A stretch of 64,000 nucleotides of DNA, taken from assembly GCA_030431455.1 (NCBI GenBank), contig JAUIJE010000009.1:124001-188000 (forward strand), in the 5' to 3' direction. The notes beneath the pieces are model-generated. The model saw only the letters and a list, made by a program, of their open reading frames with translations. It searched no databases and was not told the DNA's origin. Positions 44,392-52,375 of this stretch are shown here, one piece after another. Position numbers and translations under genes: made by a program. The DNA comes from a bacterium (GTDB lineage: Bacteria; Myxococcota; UBA727; JAUIJE01). Each line of letters opens with the position of its first letter. Within the stretch, counting starts at the first letter, position 1.

Positions 44392-44392
44392 C

Positions 44393-45094
44393 TCACGGCT
44401 CCTTGCCGGCCTTCTTGCCGGCGGTGCGCCGCCGGTCCTCGTCCGCGTCGTGTTTGACCGTGGTCTTGACCGGCGCGGGCATCTCAAAGTGTTGGTAGTC
44501 CTTGACCGACCGCCAGTTGCCGCCCCAGGCAAACCCGCGGCGCACGAACGCTTCGGTGGCGGGGTCGGCCTTTTTCAGCAGGCCGGGCACGTCGGTGCGG
44601 GTGCGGTCGGCGAACTCTTGCCCATTCGGCGGCAGCACCTTGCCCTTGAGGATGTAGGGGTTGATGCGCGGGTTGAGGTCGATGGCGCGGCCGTACGAGT
44701 GCTTGGAGAACACGCCAGGCTTGCCGGTGACGTCGCGACAGTTGAACGACGAGGTGTTGTTGTCGGCCATCGATTTGTCGTCGTCGCCGCCGTAGGCCTC
44801 GATGGGGACCATTTTTTCGATCGGGTACTTGAGCTCAAAAAGGGCCTCAAAGGCGTCGACCACGTCGGGCGCGATGTCGTGGTGCACGACGAGCGTGCCG
44901 CGTTGGACGGCCCCGGTCATGTCCCAATACGTGAGGTGCACCACCCGCAAATCGGCGAGCGGCACCGGACAGCCGGCGTGAAAGCTCACCCCGGTCATCT
45001 TGGCCGCGCGGTCCTTCGAGACCGCATGCACGCTGCCCTCAAACATCGTCGGCGGGGCGCCCACAAGCCACCCCATCATCAGCACGGTCCACAT
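44393..45094 (-). CDS. M15-family (VanY-like) zinc carboxypeptidase, secreted
   Basis: A 233-residue exported peptidase. A short hydrophobic N-terminus (MWTVLMMGWLVGAPP) serves as signal. The M15 zinc ligands are His132 and Asp139 in SKHSYGRAIDLN and His202 in DYQHFEMP, with a probable general-base acid just before the last His region. The extra NPYILKGKVLPP loop is typical of the M15C subgroup. These enzymes cut D-Ala or related peptide bonds in peptidoglycan. The C-terminal tail is strongly basic (DEDRRRTAGKKAGKEP). The start at 45094 is chosen to give the signal. It lies ten bases after the stop of the HEAT-like gene, so the two are co-transcribed. Confidence 0.88.
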   Translation of the reverse strand: MWTVLMMGWLVGAPPTMFEGSVHAVSKDRAAKMTGVSFHAGCPVPLADLRVVHLTYWDMTGAVQRGTLVVHHDIAPDVVDAFEALFELKYPIEKMVPIEAYGGDDDKSMADNNTSSFNCRDVTGKPGVFSKHSYGRAIDLNPRINPYILKGKVLPPNGQEFADRTRTDVPGLLKKADPATEAFVRRGFAWGGNWRSVKDYQHFEMPAPVKTTVKHDADEDRRRTAGKKAGKEP

Positions 45095-45104
45095 GCCGCG
45101 CAGT

Positions 45105-45938
45105 CTACTTCTTCCCGGCGGGCTTTTCTGTCCCCAAAACGCGCGCGGCCCGGGCCAGCGCGTACTCAACGAAGTCGCTGGTGAGCGCGGGGATGCACTC
45201 GTTGATGCCGTCGCGCATGAGCTCTTCGCGCATCTTGTCGTCGAGCGCCTCCTCAAACCCGCCCCCGGCGGTGGCCGAGGCCTGCATGCGCAGCGCGTTT
45301 TGCGGCAGCTGCACCAATGTCATTTCACAGGTCACGGTGAGCACGTGCACCGGGCCTTGGGTGGCTTCGTTCACCGCGCGGATGGACAAGCGCACGCCAT
45401 ACCCGCTCTTGCGGACCTCGTCGTACACCTCGACCGGGAGTCGTTTTTGCGCGGTGATGCCGTCGCGCACCCCGTCGCCGAAGCGCTGCAGCAATGCCGG
45501 GGGGACCTTGCCGCTGGCGTCGACGGGGGGCGGCACCGAGACGGTGAGGGCGTTGGGGTCGCGGCCCGCGGCCTGCTTTTCCTTGGCTTCGAGCACGATG
45601 ATCGCGCGCTCCACCGCACCGGCCACGAGGGGGGCGGGGTCGGTGTGGGCGCGCAGGGCGGCGAGGGCGGCGACGTCACCGAGGCGCTCGAGCCCTTCGG
45701 CCGCGGCCGCGCGGACCGCAGGGTCTTTGTCTTGCAGCAAAGGTTCGATCAGGGCGCGGGCGCCTTTGGGCTTGGCCTTCGCCACCGCCACGATCGCGGT
45801 GATGCGCACCCGCGGCTTGTTCGACGAGAGGGCGCGCCGCTGCGCTTTGGTCTGCGCGATGGCGGGAGATGTCACCAACGTGACCAGGAGGGCCCACCCC
45901 CAGAGATTGACACGGATGTCAAAGACGAATATTGACAT
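45105..45938 (-). CDS. Exported HEAT-repeat-like protein
   Basis: A 277-residue protein. The ATG at 45938 gives a signal peptide ending near ALLVTLVTSPAIAQ. The first half of the mature chain has HEAT-like helical repeats (PRVRITAIVAVAKAKPKGAR, LLQDKDPAVRAAAAEGLERLGD, ALRAHTDPAPLVAGAVERAI). The second half is a strand-containing domain (LTVTCEMTLVQLP). The start codon lies inside the second TetR operator, so the gene is probably repressed with the divergent acyl-CoA operon or only physically close to it. It is followed by the M15 peptidase gene after ten bases. A scaffold function is plausible. Confidence 0.72.
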   Translation of the reverse strand: MSIFVFDIRVNLWGWALLVTLVTSPAIAQTKAQRRALSSNKPRVRITAIVAVAKAKPKGARALIEPLLQDKDPAVRAAAAEGLERLGDVAALAALRAHTDPAPLVAGAVERAIIVLEAKEKQAAGRDPNALTVSVPPPVDASGKVPPALLQRFGDGVRDGITAQKRLPVEVYDEVRKSGYGVRLSIRAVNEATQGPVHVLTVTCEMTLVQLPQNALRMQASATAGGGFEEALDDKMREELMRDGINECIPALTSDFVEYALARAARVLGTEKPAGKK

Positions 45939-45948
45939 AAATGTCAAT
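45907..45948. promoter_or_regulatory. Twin TTGACA-N4-TGTCAA operators in the divergent TetR region
   Basis: Two inverted repeats share the same half-sites: TTGACA-CGGA-TGTCAA at 45907-45922 and TTGACA-TAAA-TGTCAA at 45932-45947; the second extends to 8-bp arms. Their centres are 25 bases apart. The first TTGACA could serve as -35 and TATTGA (45930-45935, 17-base spacer) as -10 for the plus-strand operon. The TetR gene starts 14 bases later, so autorepression is expected. Confidence 0.75.
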
Positions 45949-45960
45949 CTCGGGAGCGTC

Positions 45961-46653
45961 ATGTCACCGGCCAAGCCCAAAGCACGAACCAAAAAAGCGC
46001 CCCGTCGTGCGCGCCCCTCTCCATCGACACAAAAGGGCCGCTCGACCAGCGCCAAAGATGAGCGCAAAAAGGCGATCCTGCGGGCCGCGGTCAAGGTCTT
46101 CGCTGAGCAGGGCTATCACGGGTGCCGCATCTCCGACGTCGCCGACGAGGCGGGGGTCGCCTACGGCTTGGTCTATCACTATTTCGGCAACAAGGACGCG
46201 CTGCTCGGGGAGATCTTCGAGCAGAACTGGGGGTTCTTTCAGAAGGCCCTCGAGCAGATGGCCACCGAGGCGGGCACGCTCAAAGAGCAGCTGCGTCAGA
46301 TCATCGACTTCATGCTCAACGCGTACGACATCGACCCCCACGCGGTGAAGGTGATGGTGGTGGAGTTCGGCAGATCGAACCGCATCGGCGACGCCCTCGA
46401 CACCCCCGCGATGAGCAAGACCCTGAAGTTCATGCAGAAGATGTTCGAGGACGGGGCCGAGCGGGGCGAGCTGCGCGACGGCATCGATCCGCGGTCCGCG
46501 GTGCTCATCCTCGTCGGGGCGGTGGAGGTGATGCTCACCTCGCTGCTGCTGCACCAGAGCAAAGCCAAGCGTGACATCGCCGCGGCCAAGGCCCGCGAGA
46601 CCCTGCACGCGATTTTTTCCCGGGGCATCGCCCTCGACAAAGAGGAGTCGTGA
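45961..46653 (+). CDS. TetR-family transcriptional repressor of the acyl-CoA operon
   Basis: A 230-residue repressor. A basic, proline-rich N-terminal extension of 30 residues precedes the TetR DNA-binding domain: helix (ERKKAILRAAVKVFAEQGYHG) and helix-turn-helix at about 54-76 (ISDVADEAGVAYGLVYHYFGNKDALL). The ligand domain (QIIDFMLNAYDIDP to EVMLTSLLLHQSKAKRD) has the pattern of fatty-acid-responsive regulators. It is the first gene of the operon, and its stop overlaps the ATG of the first acyl-CoA dehydrogenase. Two operators precede it. An acyl-CoA inducer is inferred from the operon content. Confidence 0.9.
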   Translation: MSPAKPKARTKKAPRRARPSPSTQKGRSTSAKDERKKAILRAAVKVFAEQGYHGCRISDVADEAGVAYGLVYHYFGNKDALLGEIFEQNWGFFQKALEQMATEAGTLKEQLRQIIDFMLNAYDIDPHAVKVMVVEFGRSNRIGDALDTPAMSKTLKFMQKMFEDGAERGELRDGIDPRSAVLILVGAVEVMLTSLLLHQSKAKRDIAAAKARETLHAIFSRGIALDKEES

Positions 46654-47813
46654 TGGATTTTGCCTTCACCAAAGAGCAAATGGAACTGCACGAGGGGGCC
46701 AAGACGTTTGGCCGGCGGGAGGTGTTTGATTCCGTGCTCGAGCGCGACGCGGCCGCGAGCTGGAACCCCACGTTGTGGAAGAAGATGGGCGAGGCCGGTT
46801 TGCTCGGCGCGCCGATCCCCACCGCGTACGGCGGCACCGGGCTGAGCGCGGTGGAGACGTGTTTGGTCAAGGAAGGTTTTGCCGAGGGGGCCCAAGACGC
46901 GGGCTTGGCGTTGGCCTGGGGCGCGAGCACGATCTTGTGCGCGGTGCCGATCTGGAAGCTCGGCACCGAGGAGCAAAAGCAGAAGTACCTGCCGGGCATG
47001 TGTTCGGGCGAACAGGTGGGCGGCTTTTGTTTGTCCGAGCCCGGCTCGGGCTCCGACGCGGCGAGCATGAAGACGCGGGCGGAGAAAAAGGGCGACAAGT
47101 GGATCCTCAACGGGACCAAGATGTGGATCACCAACGGGCCCATCGGCGACCACTTCGTGGTCACCGCGGTGACCACCCCGGGGGCCAAGGCGATGGGCAT
47201 CTCCACGTTTATTGTGGAGAGCGGCTTTCCCGGTTTCTCGGTGGGCCAAAAGATCGAAAAGATGGGCATGAAGACGTCCACGACGTCGGAGCTCATTTTT
47301 GAAGACTGTGAAGTCCCCGCCGAGAACCTCCTCGGCCAAGAGAACTTTGGCTTCATCGGCACCGCCAAGCTCATCTTGGGCTGGGAGCGTTCGTGTCTGC
47401 TCGCGCCCGGTCTCGGGGGCATGAAGGCGACCCTCGACCGGACCGTGCGCTATGCCCAAGAGCGCGAGCAGTTCGGCCGGCCCATCGGCGCCTTCCAAGC
47501 GGTGCGGCACACCATCGCGAACATGAAGATGCGCTACGAGCTGTCGCGCCAGGTCATTTACCGGGTGGCGTGGGCCCTCGACCTCGACGGGGACCCGCCC
47601 TTGGTGGACGCGGCGGTGGCCAAGGTGGTGACGTCCGAGGCCGGCCAGGCCAACGCCAAGGACGCGATCCAGATGCATGGGGGCAACGGCTACACCCCCG
47701 AGTACCACGTCGAGCGCAGCCTGCGCGACGCGATGCTGGGCAGCATCGGGGCGGGCACCAACGAAATCCAACGCAGCATCATTGCCCGGTCGATGCTCAA
47801 TCTCGGCTTTTAG
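46653..47813 (+). CDS. Acyl-CoA dehydrogenase, IVD/LCAD-like base position
   Basis: A 386-residue FAD enzyme that introduces a 2,3-double bond into an acyl-CoA. Family motifs are LSEPGSGSDAASM, KMWITNGPIGDHFVV and REQFGRPIGAFQAVRH. The common catalytic Glu before Gly-Thr near the C-terminus is Ala367 here (SIGAGTNEIQ), while Glu245 in GWERSCLL occupies the base position used by isovaleryl-CoA and long-chain acyl-CoA dehydrogenases. That points to a branched or long-chain substrate. The ATG overlaps the TetR stop; a GTG three bases earlier is an alternative. The electron acceptor would be ETF, which is not encoded here. Confidence 0.92.
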   Translation: MDFAFTKEQMELHEGAKTFGRREVFDSVLERDAAASWNPTLWKKMGEAGLLGAPIPTAYGGTGLSAVETCLVKEGFAEGAQDAGLALAWGASTILCAVPIWKLGTEEQKQKYLPGMCSGEQVGGFCLSEPGSGSDAASMKTRAEKKGDKWILNGTKMWITNGPIGDHFVVTAVTTPGAKAMGISTFIVESGFPGFSVGQKIEKMGMKTSTTSELIFEDCEVPAENLLGQENFGFIGTAKLILGWERSCLLAPGLGGMKATLDRTVRYAQEREQFGRPIGAFQAVRHTIANMKMRYELSRQVIYRVAWALDLDGDPPLVDAAVAKVVTSEAGQANAKDAIQMHGGNGYTPEYHVERSLRDAMLGSIGAGTNEIQRSIIARSMLNLGF

Positions 47814-47822
47814 GGGGCGGTC

Positions 47823-48986
47823 ATGGATCTTTCGCTGACCAAAGAACAAGAGCAGTTCGCGCAGACCTTCGAGAAGTTCTGCCAAGAACAAATCGCGCCC
47901 CGGGCGCAGGACATGGACCGCAGCGGTGAGCTGTCGCAGGACAACTGGCGCGCCCTCGTCGAGATGGGCTTTTTGGGCCTGCACTATCCCGAGAGCGTCG
48001 GCGGGGTGGGCGCGGACTGGGTGATGTGCGCCATGGCCGAAGAGAGCCTGGCCAAGGCCTGCGCGTCGACGTTTTTGTCCGCGGGGGCCTCGTCCGGCCT
48101 GTGCGGGGGGCCGATTTTCCACTTCGGGTCCGACGCGCAAAAGAAACGTTGGCTCACGCCGCTCATCCAGGGCGACATCGTGGGCTGCTTTGGGCTGACC
48201 GAGCCGGGGGCGGGCACCGACGCGGCCAGCATCCAGACGAGGGCCAAAAAGGCAGGCGACAAATTCGTGCTCAACGGCGAGAAGGCCTTGATCACCAACG
48301 CGCCCATCGCCGACGTGGCCTGCGTGATGGCGGTGACCGACCCCGACGCGGGGCCGGGCGGGGTGACGTGTTTTGTCGTCGACCTCTCGAAGAAGGGTGT
48401 GACCAAGACCGCGGCCTATCGCAAAATGGGACTGCGTGGCTCACCCACCGGCGGGTTGGTGTTCGAGGATGTCGAACTGAGCGCGGACGACGTGGTCGGG
48501 ACCGAAGGCGCGGGCTTTATGCAAGCGATGATGACCCTCGAGTCGGGCCGCATCGGCATGAGCCACTTCGGCATCGGCATCGCCGAGGCCGCGATGGAAG
48601 CGTCGATGAGGTACGCGATGGAGCGCGAAGCCTTCGGCAAACCCATCGCCAAGAAGCAGGCGGTGCACTTCAAGATCGCGGACATGAAGATCGAGATCGA
48701 CGCGGCCCGGCTCATGGCCCGGCGGGTGGCGTGGCTGAAGGCCACCGACCAGCCGTGTTCGGACTTGGCCTCGGTGAGCAAGCTGTACGCGACGGAGATG
48801 GCGGTGCGCGTCACCGACCTGGCGGTGCAAATTCACGGCGGGTGGGGCTACACCGACGACTACATCGTCGACCGGCTCTACCGCGACGCCCGGCTTGGGC
48901 CCATTGGCGAAGGCACCAGCGAGATCCAGCGCGAACTCATCGCCCGGGCCCTGCTCGACGGCGGCCAGGACGTGGCTTCGACCTGA
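47823..48986 (+). CDS. Acyl-CoA dehydrogenase, SCAD/MCAD-like base position
   Basis: A 387-residue FAD-dependent acyl-CoA dehydrogenase, nine bases after the first one. Motifs: LTEPGAGTDAAS, NGEKALITNAPIADV, REAFGKPIAKKQAVHFK and the C-terminal IGEGTSEIQ with the usual catalytic Glu363. The two dehydrogenases are only distantly similar and put the base at different places, so they probably act on different intermediates or chain types of one pathway. Cytoplasmic, homotetramer by family. Confidence 0.93.
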   Translation: MDLSLTKEQEQFAQTFEKFCQEQIAPRAQDMDRSGELSQDNWRALVEMGFLGLHYPESVGGVGADWVMCAMAEESLAKACASTFLSAGASSGLCGGPIFHFGSDAQKKRWLTPLIQGDIVGCFGLTEPGAGTDAASIQTRAKKAGDKFVLNGEKALITNAPIADVACVMAVTDPDAGPGGVTCFVVDLSKKGVTKTAAYRKMGLRGSPTGGLVFEDVELSADDVVGTEGAGFMQAMMTLESGRIGMSHFGIGIAEAAMEASMRYAMEREAFGKPIAKKQAVHFKIADMKIEIDAARLMARRVAWLKATDQPCSDLASVSKLYATEMAVRVTDLAVQIHGGWGYTDDYIVDRLYRDARLGPIGEGTSEIQRELIARALLDGGQDVAST

Positions 48987-49030
48987 TTTTGCCCTCTACG
49001 GCCCGCGCAGATTGTGCAGAGGAACCGAAC

Positions 49031-49831
49031 ATGACCGACGACGCTGACATCATCCTGGTCACCGAGGACGCGCCCTTCGACAAACCGGGCGTGCGGCTCT
49101 TGACCTTGAATCGCCCCGAGCGGCGCAATGCCCTGTCCCCCGACCTCGTGGTCGCGCTCACCGAGGCCCTGTGGGCCGCGGACAAGGACAAGGACGTGCG
49201 CGCCGTCGTCATCACCGGCGCGGGGGAGAAGGCCTTCTGCGCGGGGGGCGACCTCGGCTCGGTCGCGGGCGAGGGCTTTTTGGGCATGCACGACGCCCGG
49301 CACGGTTTTGTCGACCTCTTGCGCGCGTTTCGCGACATCGGGACCCCCACGGTGTGCGCGGCCCAGGGCCACGCCCTCGGCGGCGGCTTCGGCATCTTGC
49401 TGTCCTGTGACCTCGCGGTGGCGGCCGAGGAGGCGACCTTCGGCACCCCCGAGGTCAAGCGCGGGCTGTTCCCGATGATGATCGCCCCCCTGGTGTACGA
49501 GGCCATGCCCCGTCGGGTGGCCCACGGCCTGGTGTTGCTCGGCGACCGGCTCACCGGCGCACAATGCGCGGACCTCTCGGTGGTCAACCGTGCGGTCCCG
49601 CAGGCCGACGTGCTCGAGACCGCGCTCGAGCTCGCGATGAAGCTCGCGGCCCTGTCCCCGTCGGTGCTCAGCCTCGGGCGCAAGGCGGTGTACCGCCAGT
49701 TCGACATGCCGTTTCACACCGCGGTCGACCACATGCACGGCCAGCTCACGCTCAACCTCCAGACCGAGGACGCGGCGGAGGGCGTGATGGCGTTCATGCA
49801 AAAACGAGAACCAAGCTGGACCGGCCGCTGA
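49031..49831 (+). CDS. Crotonase-family enzyme (enoyl-CoA hydratase/isomerase)
   Basis: A 266-residue crotonase-fold protein. The acyl-CoA and oxyanion segments are AFCAGGDLGS at 69-77 and GHALGGGFG at 113-121. Of the two Glu residues that activate water in classical hydratases, the first is replaced by Gly121, while the second is kept as Glu141 in GTPEVKRGLFP. The protein is thus more likely an isomerase, a lyase or a hydratase using another mechanism. It sits between the dehydrogenases and the carboxyltransferase. The ATG at 49031 fits the operon gap of 44 bases. Confidence 0.88.
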   Translation: MTDDADIILVTEDAPFDKPGVRLLTLNRPERRNALSPDLVVALTEALWAADKDKDVRAVVITGAGEKAFCAGGDLGSVAGEGFLGMHDARHGFVDLLRAFRDIGTPTVCAAQGHALGGGFGILLSCDLAVAAEEATFGTPEVKRGLFPMMIAPLVYEAMPRRVAHGLVLLGDRLTGAQCADLSVVNRAVPQADVLETALELAMKLAALSPSVLSLGRKAVYRQFDMPFHTAVDHMHGQLTLNLQTEDAAEGVMAFMQKREPSWTGR

Positions 49832-49870
49832 GCCGCCCGCAATGTCCCTGCCTTCCCCGAGGAGCGTGAC

Positions 49871-51427
49871 GTGAGCGTCATCGAACAAAAAATCCAAGAA
49901 CGCGACGAGAAGCTGGCCGAAGTCCTGAAAATGGGGGGCGAGGCCGCCATCGAAAAACAACACAGCCGGGGCAAGCTCACCGCCCGCGAACGCGTGGACC
50001 TGTTCTTTGATCAGGGCACGTTCACCGAGCTGATGGCGTTTGCCCACCACCAGTCCGAGTCCCCGATGATGCAGGGGCGGCAGACCCCCGCGGACGGCGT
50101 CGTCGTCGGGCACGGGCTGGTCGACGGCCGCCGGGTGTGCTGCATCGCCTACGACTTCACGGTGATGGCCGGCTCCATCGGCATGGTCACGGAGATGAAG
50201 TGCAACCGCATGCGTGAGTTTGCCCTCGAGCACCGGTGGCCGATGGTGTGGCTGCTCGATTCCGCCGGCGCGCGGGTGCAAGAGGCGGCCACCGCGATGT
50301 TCGCGGGGTCGGGCAAGATGTTCTACGACCAGGTGCAGATGAGCGGCACCATTCCGCAGGTGGCGGCGATGATGGGCCCCTGCGCGGCCGGCACCGCCTA
50401 TGTGCCTGGATTGGCCGACTTTGTGCCCATGGTGAAAAAGACCTCGTCGATGTCCCTGGCGGGGCCGCCGTTGGTCAAGGCCGCCACCGGGGCGGACGTC
50501 ACCGCCGAGGAGCTGGGCGGACCCAAGGTGCACTGCCGCGTGTCGGGGGTGGGCGACCTCGAGGTCAAAGACGACCAGGCCATGATCGACACGATCAAGA
50601 CCTACCTTGGGTTTTTCCCGTCGCGGGCGGGGGAGCAACCGCCGCGCTACGAGACCAAGGACGTGCCTGAGCGCCCCCTCGAGGACGTGGCCAGCCTGGT
50701 GCCGGACAACACCCGCGCGCCCATGGACATGATGGGCGTGATTCGCCAGGTGCTCGACCACGACGGGCCCGTGCTCGAGCTCAAGCCGAAGTTTGGCCAA
50801 GCGATCTACACCGTGCTCGGCCGGCTCGACGGCCGCCCGGTGGGGGTGGTCGCGTCCAACAGCAAACACCTGGGCGGGGTCTTGACCAATGATCCTGCAG
50901 ACAAGGCCGCGCGGTTCATTGAGCTGTGCGACGCGTTCAATATCCCGCTGGTGTTTTTGCAGGACGTGCCCGGCTTCATGGTCGGGGTCAAAACCGAGGC
51001 GGAGGGCATCATTCGCCACGGGGCCAAGATGCTGTTCGCGGTGAGCCGGGCCACGGTGCCGAAGCTCACCGTCGTCGTGCGCAAAGGGTATGGCGCCGGC
51101 TACTACGTGATGTGTGGCAAGGGCTACCGCCCCGACCTCATCGTGGCCTGGCCCAACGCGGAGATTTCGGTGATGGGGCCCGAGGGCGCGGTGAACATCG
51201 CGTTCCGCAAGCAGATCGAAGCCAGCTCCACCCCCGACGAGACCCGGGCCCAGCTGGTGGAAGCCTTTCGTGACCAATTGAGCCCCTACATCCCCGCGGC
51301 CTGGACGTACATCGACGACGTCATCGACCCCCGGCTCACCCGCCAATCGCTCATCGCCGGCCTCCACGCGGCCGAACACAAAAAGGTCGAGACCCCGCCG
51401 CGCAAACACGGCGTGATGCCGGTCTGA
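49871..51427 (+). CDS. Acyl-CoA carboxylase beta (carboxyltransferase) subunit
   Basis: A 518-residue carboxyltransferase of the propionyl/methylcrotonyl/geranyl-CoA carboxylase family. Conserved segments: RGKLTARERVDLFFD, SAGARVQEA, the CoA-binding GTAYVPGLADFVPMV region, GPPLVKAATGADVTAEELGG, and the C-terminal IPLVFLQDVPGFMVG, GAGYYVMCGKGY and GPEGAVNIAF. GGAGCG precedes the GTG start. It transfers CO2 from carboxybiotin to an acyl-CoA. No biotin carboxylase or biotin-carrier subunit is encoded nearby, so the partner must be elsewhere in the genome. The context with an IVD-like dehydrogenase would fit methylcrotonyl-CoA and leucine breakdown, but propionyl-CoA remains possible. Confidence 0.9.
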   Translation: MSVIEQKIQERDEKLAEVLKMGGEAAIEKQHSRGKLTARERVDLFFDQGTFTELMAFAHHQSESPMMQGRQTPADGVVVGHGLVDGRRVCCIAYDFTVMAGSIGMVTEMKCNRMREFALEHRWPMVWLLDSAGARVQEAATAMFAGSGKMFYDQVQMSGTIPQVAAMMGPCAAGTAYVPGLADFVPMVKKTSSMSLAGPPLVKAATGADVTAEELGGPKVHCRVSGVGDLEVKDDQAMIDTIKTYLGFFPSRAGEQPPRYETKDVPERPLEDVASLVPDNTRAPMDMMGVIRQVLDHDGPVLELKPKFGQAIYTVLGRLDGRPVGVVASNSKHLGGVLTNDPADKAARFIELCDAFNIPLVFLQDVPGFMVGVKTEAEGIIRHGAKMLFAVSRATVPKLTVVVRKGYGAGYYVMCGKGYRPDLIVAWPNAEISVMGPEGAVNIAFRKQIEASSTPDETRAQLVEAFRDQLSPYIPAAWTYIDDVIDPRLTRQSLIAGLHAAEHKKVETPPRKHGVMPV

Positions 51428-51488
51428 GGCTCTCCTCTATTTCGCCTTCCTCTCCCTTCTCGCATTCCTCTTCCCCTCGAGGCCCGTC

Positions 51489-52349
51489 ATGACCCAACGC
51501 TACGAAGACAAAGTCATCGTCACCTGCGCCCTCACCGGCGTGCTCGCCAACCGCAAGCAATGCCCGGCCATCCCCTACACCCCCAAGGAGATCGCTCTCG
51601 ATGCCGAGCGCGCCTACAACGCGGGCGCGACCTGCGTGCACATCCACGGGCGCGAGGACGACGGGGCCCCGTCGTGGCGGCTCGAGGTGTTCGAGGAGAT
51701 CGCGGCCGAGACCCGGGCCCGCTGTCCCATCATCCTCAACTTCTCCACCGGCAGCATCGACGACGACACCTCGATGCAAGAGGCGATCATCAAGAAGGTG
51801 CGCCCCGAGATCGCGGCGCTCAACATGGGCACCATGAACTACGCGAAGTACAGCAAGACCCGCAAAGACTTCGTGTTCGACATGATCTTCCCCAACACCT
51901 TCACCAAGATCAAAAGCCTGCTCGCGACCATGAACGAGGCGGGGGTGAAGCCCGAGCTCGAGTGTTTTGACTCCGGGCACACCAATAGCATTTGGCCGCT
52001 CTACGACATGGGGCTGCTCAAAAAGCCCACCCAGTTTTCGTTCATCATGAACGTGCTCGGGGGCATTCCCCCGTCGGTGGAGGCGCTTCAGCTGCAGAAA
52101 AACCAGATCCCCGACGACGCCACCTGGGAGGTCATCGGCATCGGGCGGGTGCAGTGGCGCATGGTGGCCGCGGCGTTGGTGCTCGGGGGCAACATCCGCG
52201 TGGGCCTCGAGGACAACTTCTACATGCCCGACGGGAGCATGGCCGAAGGCAACGGCCCCCTGGTCGACAAAGCCGTGGCGTTGACGCGCGATTGTGGCCG
52301 AGAGCCGGCCACCATCGACGAGGCCCGCAAAATGTTGAACCTGATGTGA
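51489..52349 (+). CDS. BKACE-family beta-keto acid cleavage enzyme (DUF849)
   Basis: A 286-residue zinc enzyme of the BKACE/Kce family, which condenses a beta-keto acid with acetyl-CoA to give acetoacetate and a new CoA ester. The opening [14 protein letters not shown], the zinc pair His51 and His53 in [23 protein letters not shown] and the C-terminal [14 protein letters not shown] with its acidic ligand are all in place. It is the last gene of the acyl-CoA operon, 61 bases after the carboxyltransferase, behind a pyrimidine-rich leader. The beta-keto acid substrate is not evident; in this pathway a 3-keto product of upstream steps is likely. Confidence 0.92.
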   Translation: MTQRYEDKVIVTCALTGVLANRKQCPAIPYTPKEIALDAERAYNAGATCVHIHGREDDGAPSWRLEVFEEIAAETRARCPIILNFSTGSIDDDTSMQEAIIKKVRPEIAALNMGTMNYAKYSKTRKDFVFDMIFPNTFTKIKSLLATMNEAGVKPELECFDSGHTNSIWPLYDMGLLKKPTQFSFIMNVLGGIPPSVEALQLQKNQIPDDATWEVIGIGRVQWRMVAAALVLGGNIRVGLEDNFYMPDGSMAEGNGPLVDKAVALTRDCGREPATIDEARKMLNLM

Positions 52350-52375
52350 CCATCGCCGGGCGGGCGCGGCATCGC

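Larger units (their letters stand above)
43991..44392. other. 402-base repeat-rich intergenic region
   Basis: This stretch between the four-helix-bundle gene and the M15 peptidase gene holds no supported gene. From the minus-strand viewpoint it contains in order a hexamer array (44344-44391), two and a half tandem units of 77-78 bases (44151-44343) and a long hairpin (arms 44046-44052 and 44081-44087, TCAAGGG / CCCTTGA). Open frames across it on both strands are low-complexity artefacts of the repeats. Confidence 0.75.

Noticed and set aside
43723-44532. Minus-strand open frame with Glu-Arg repeats across the 44-kb island
   Set aside because: The Glu-Arg run is only the hexamer array read in one frame. 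It lies out of frame with the real four-helix-bundle gene and overlaps the end of the M15 gene.
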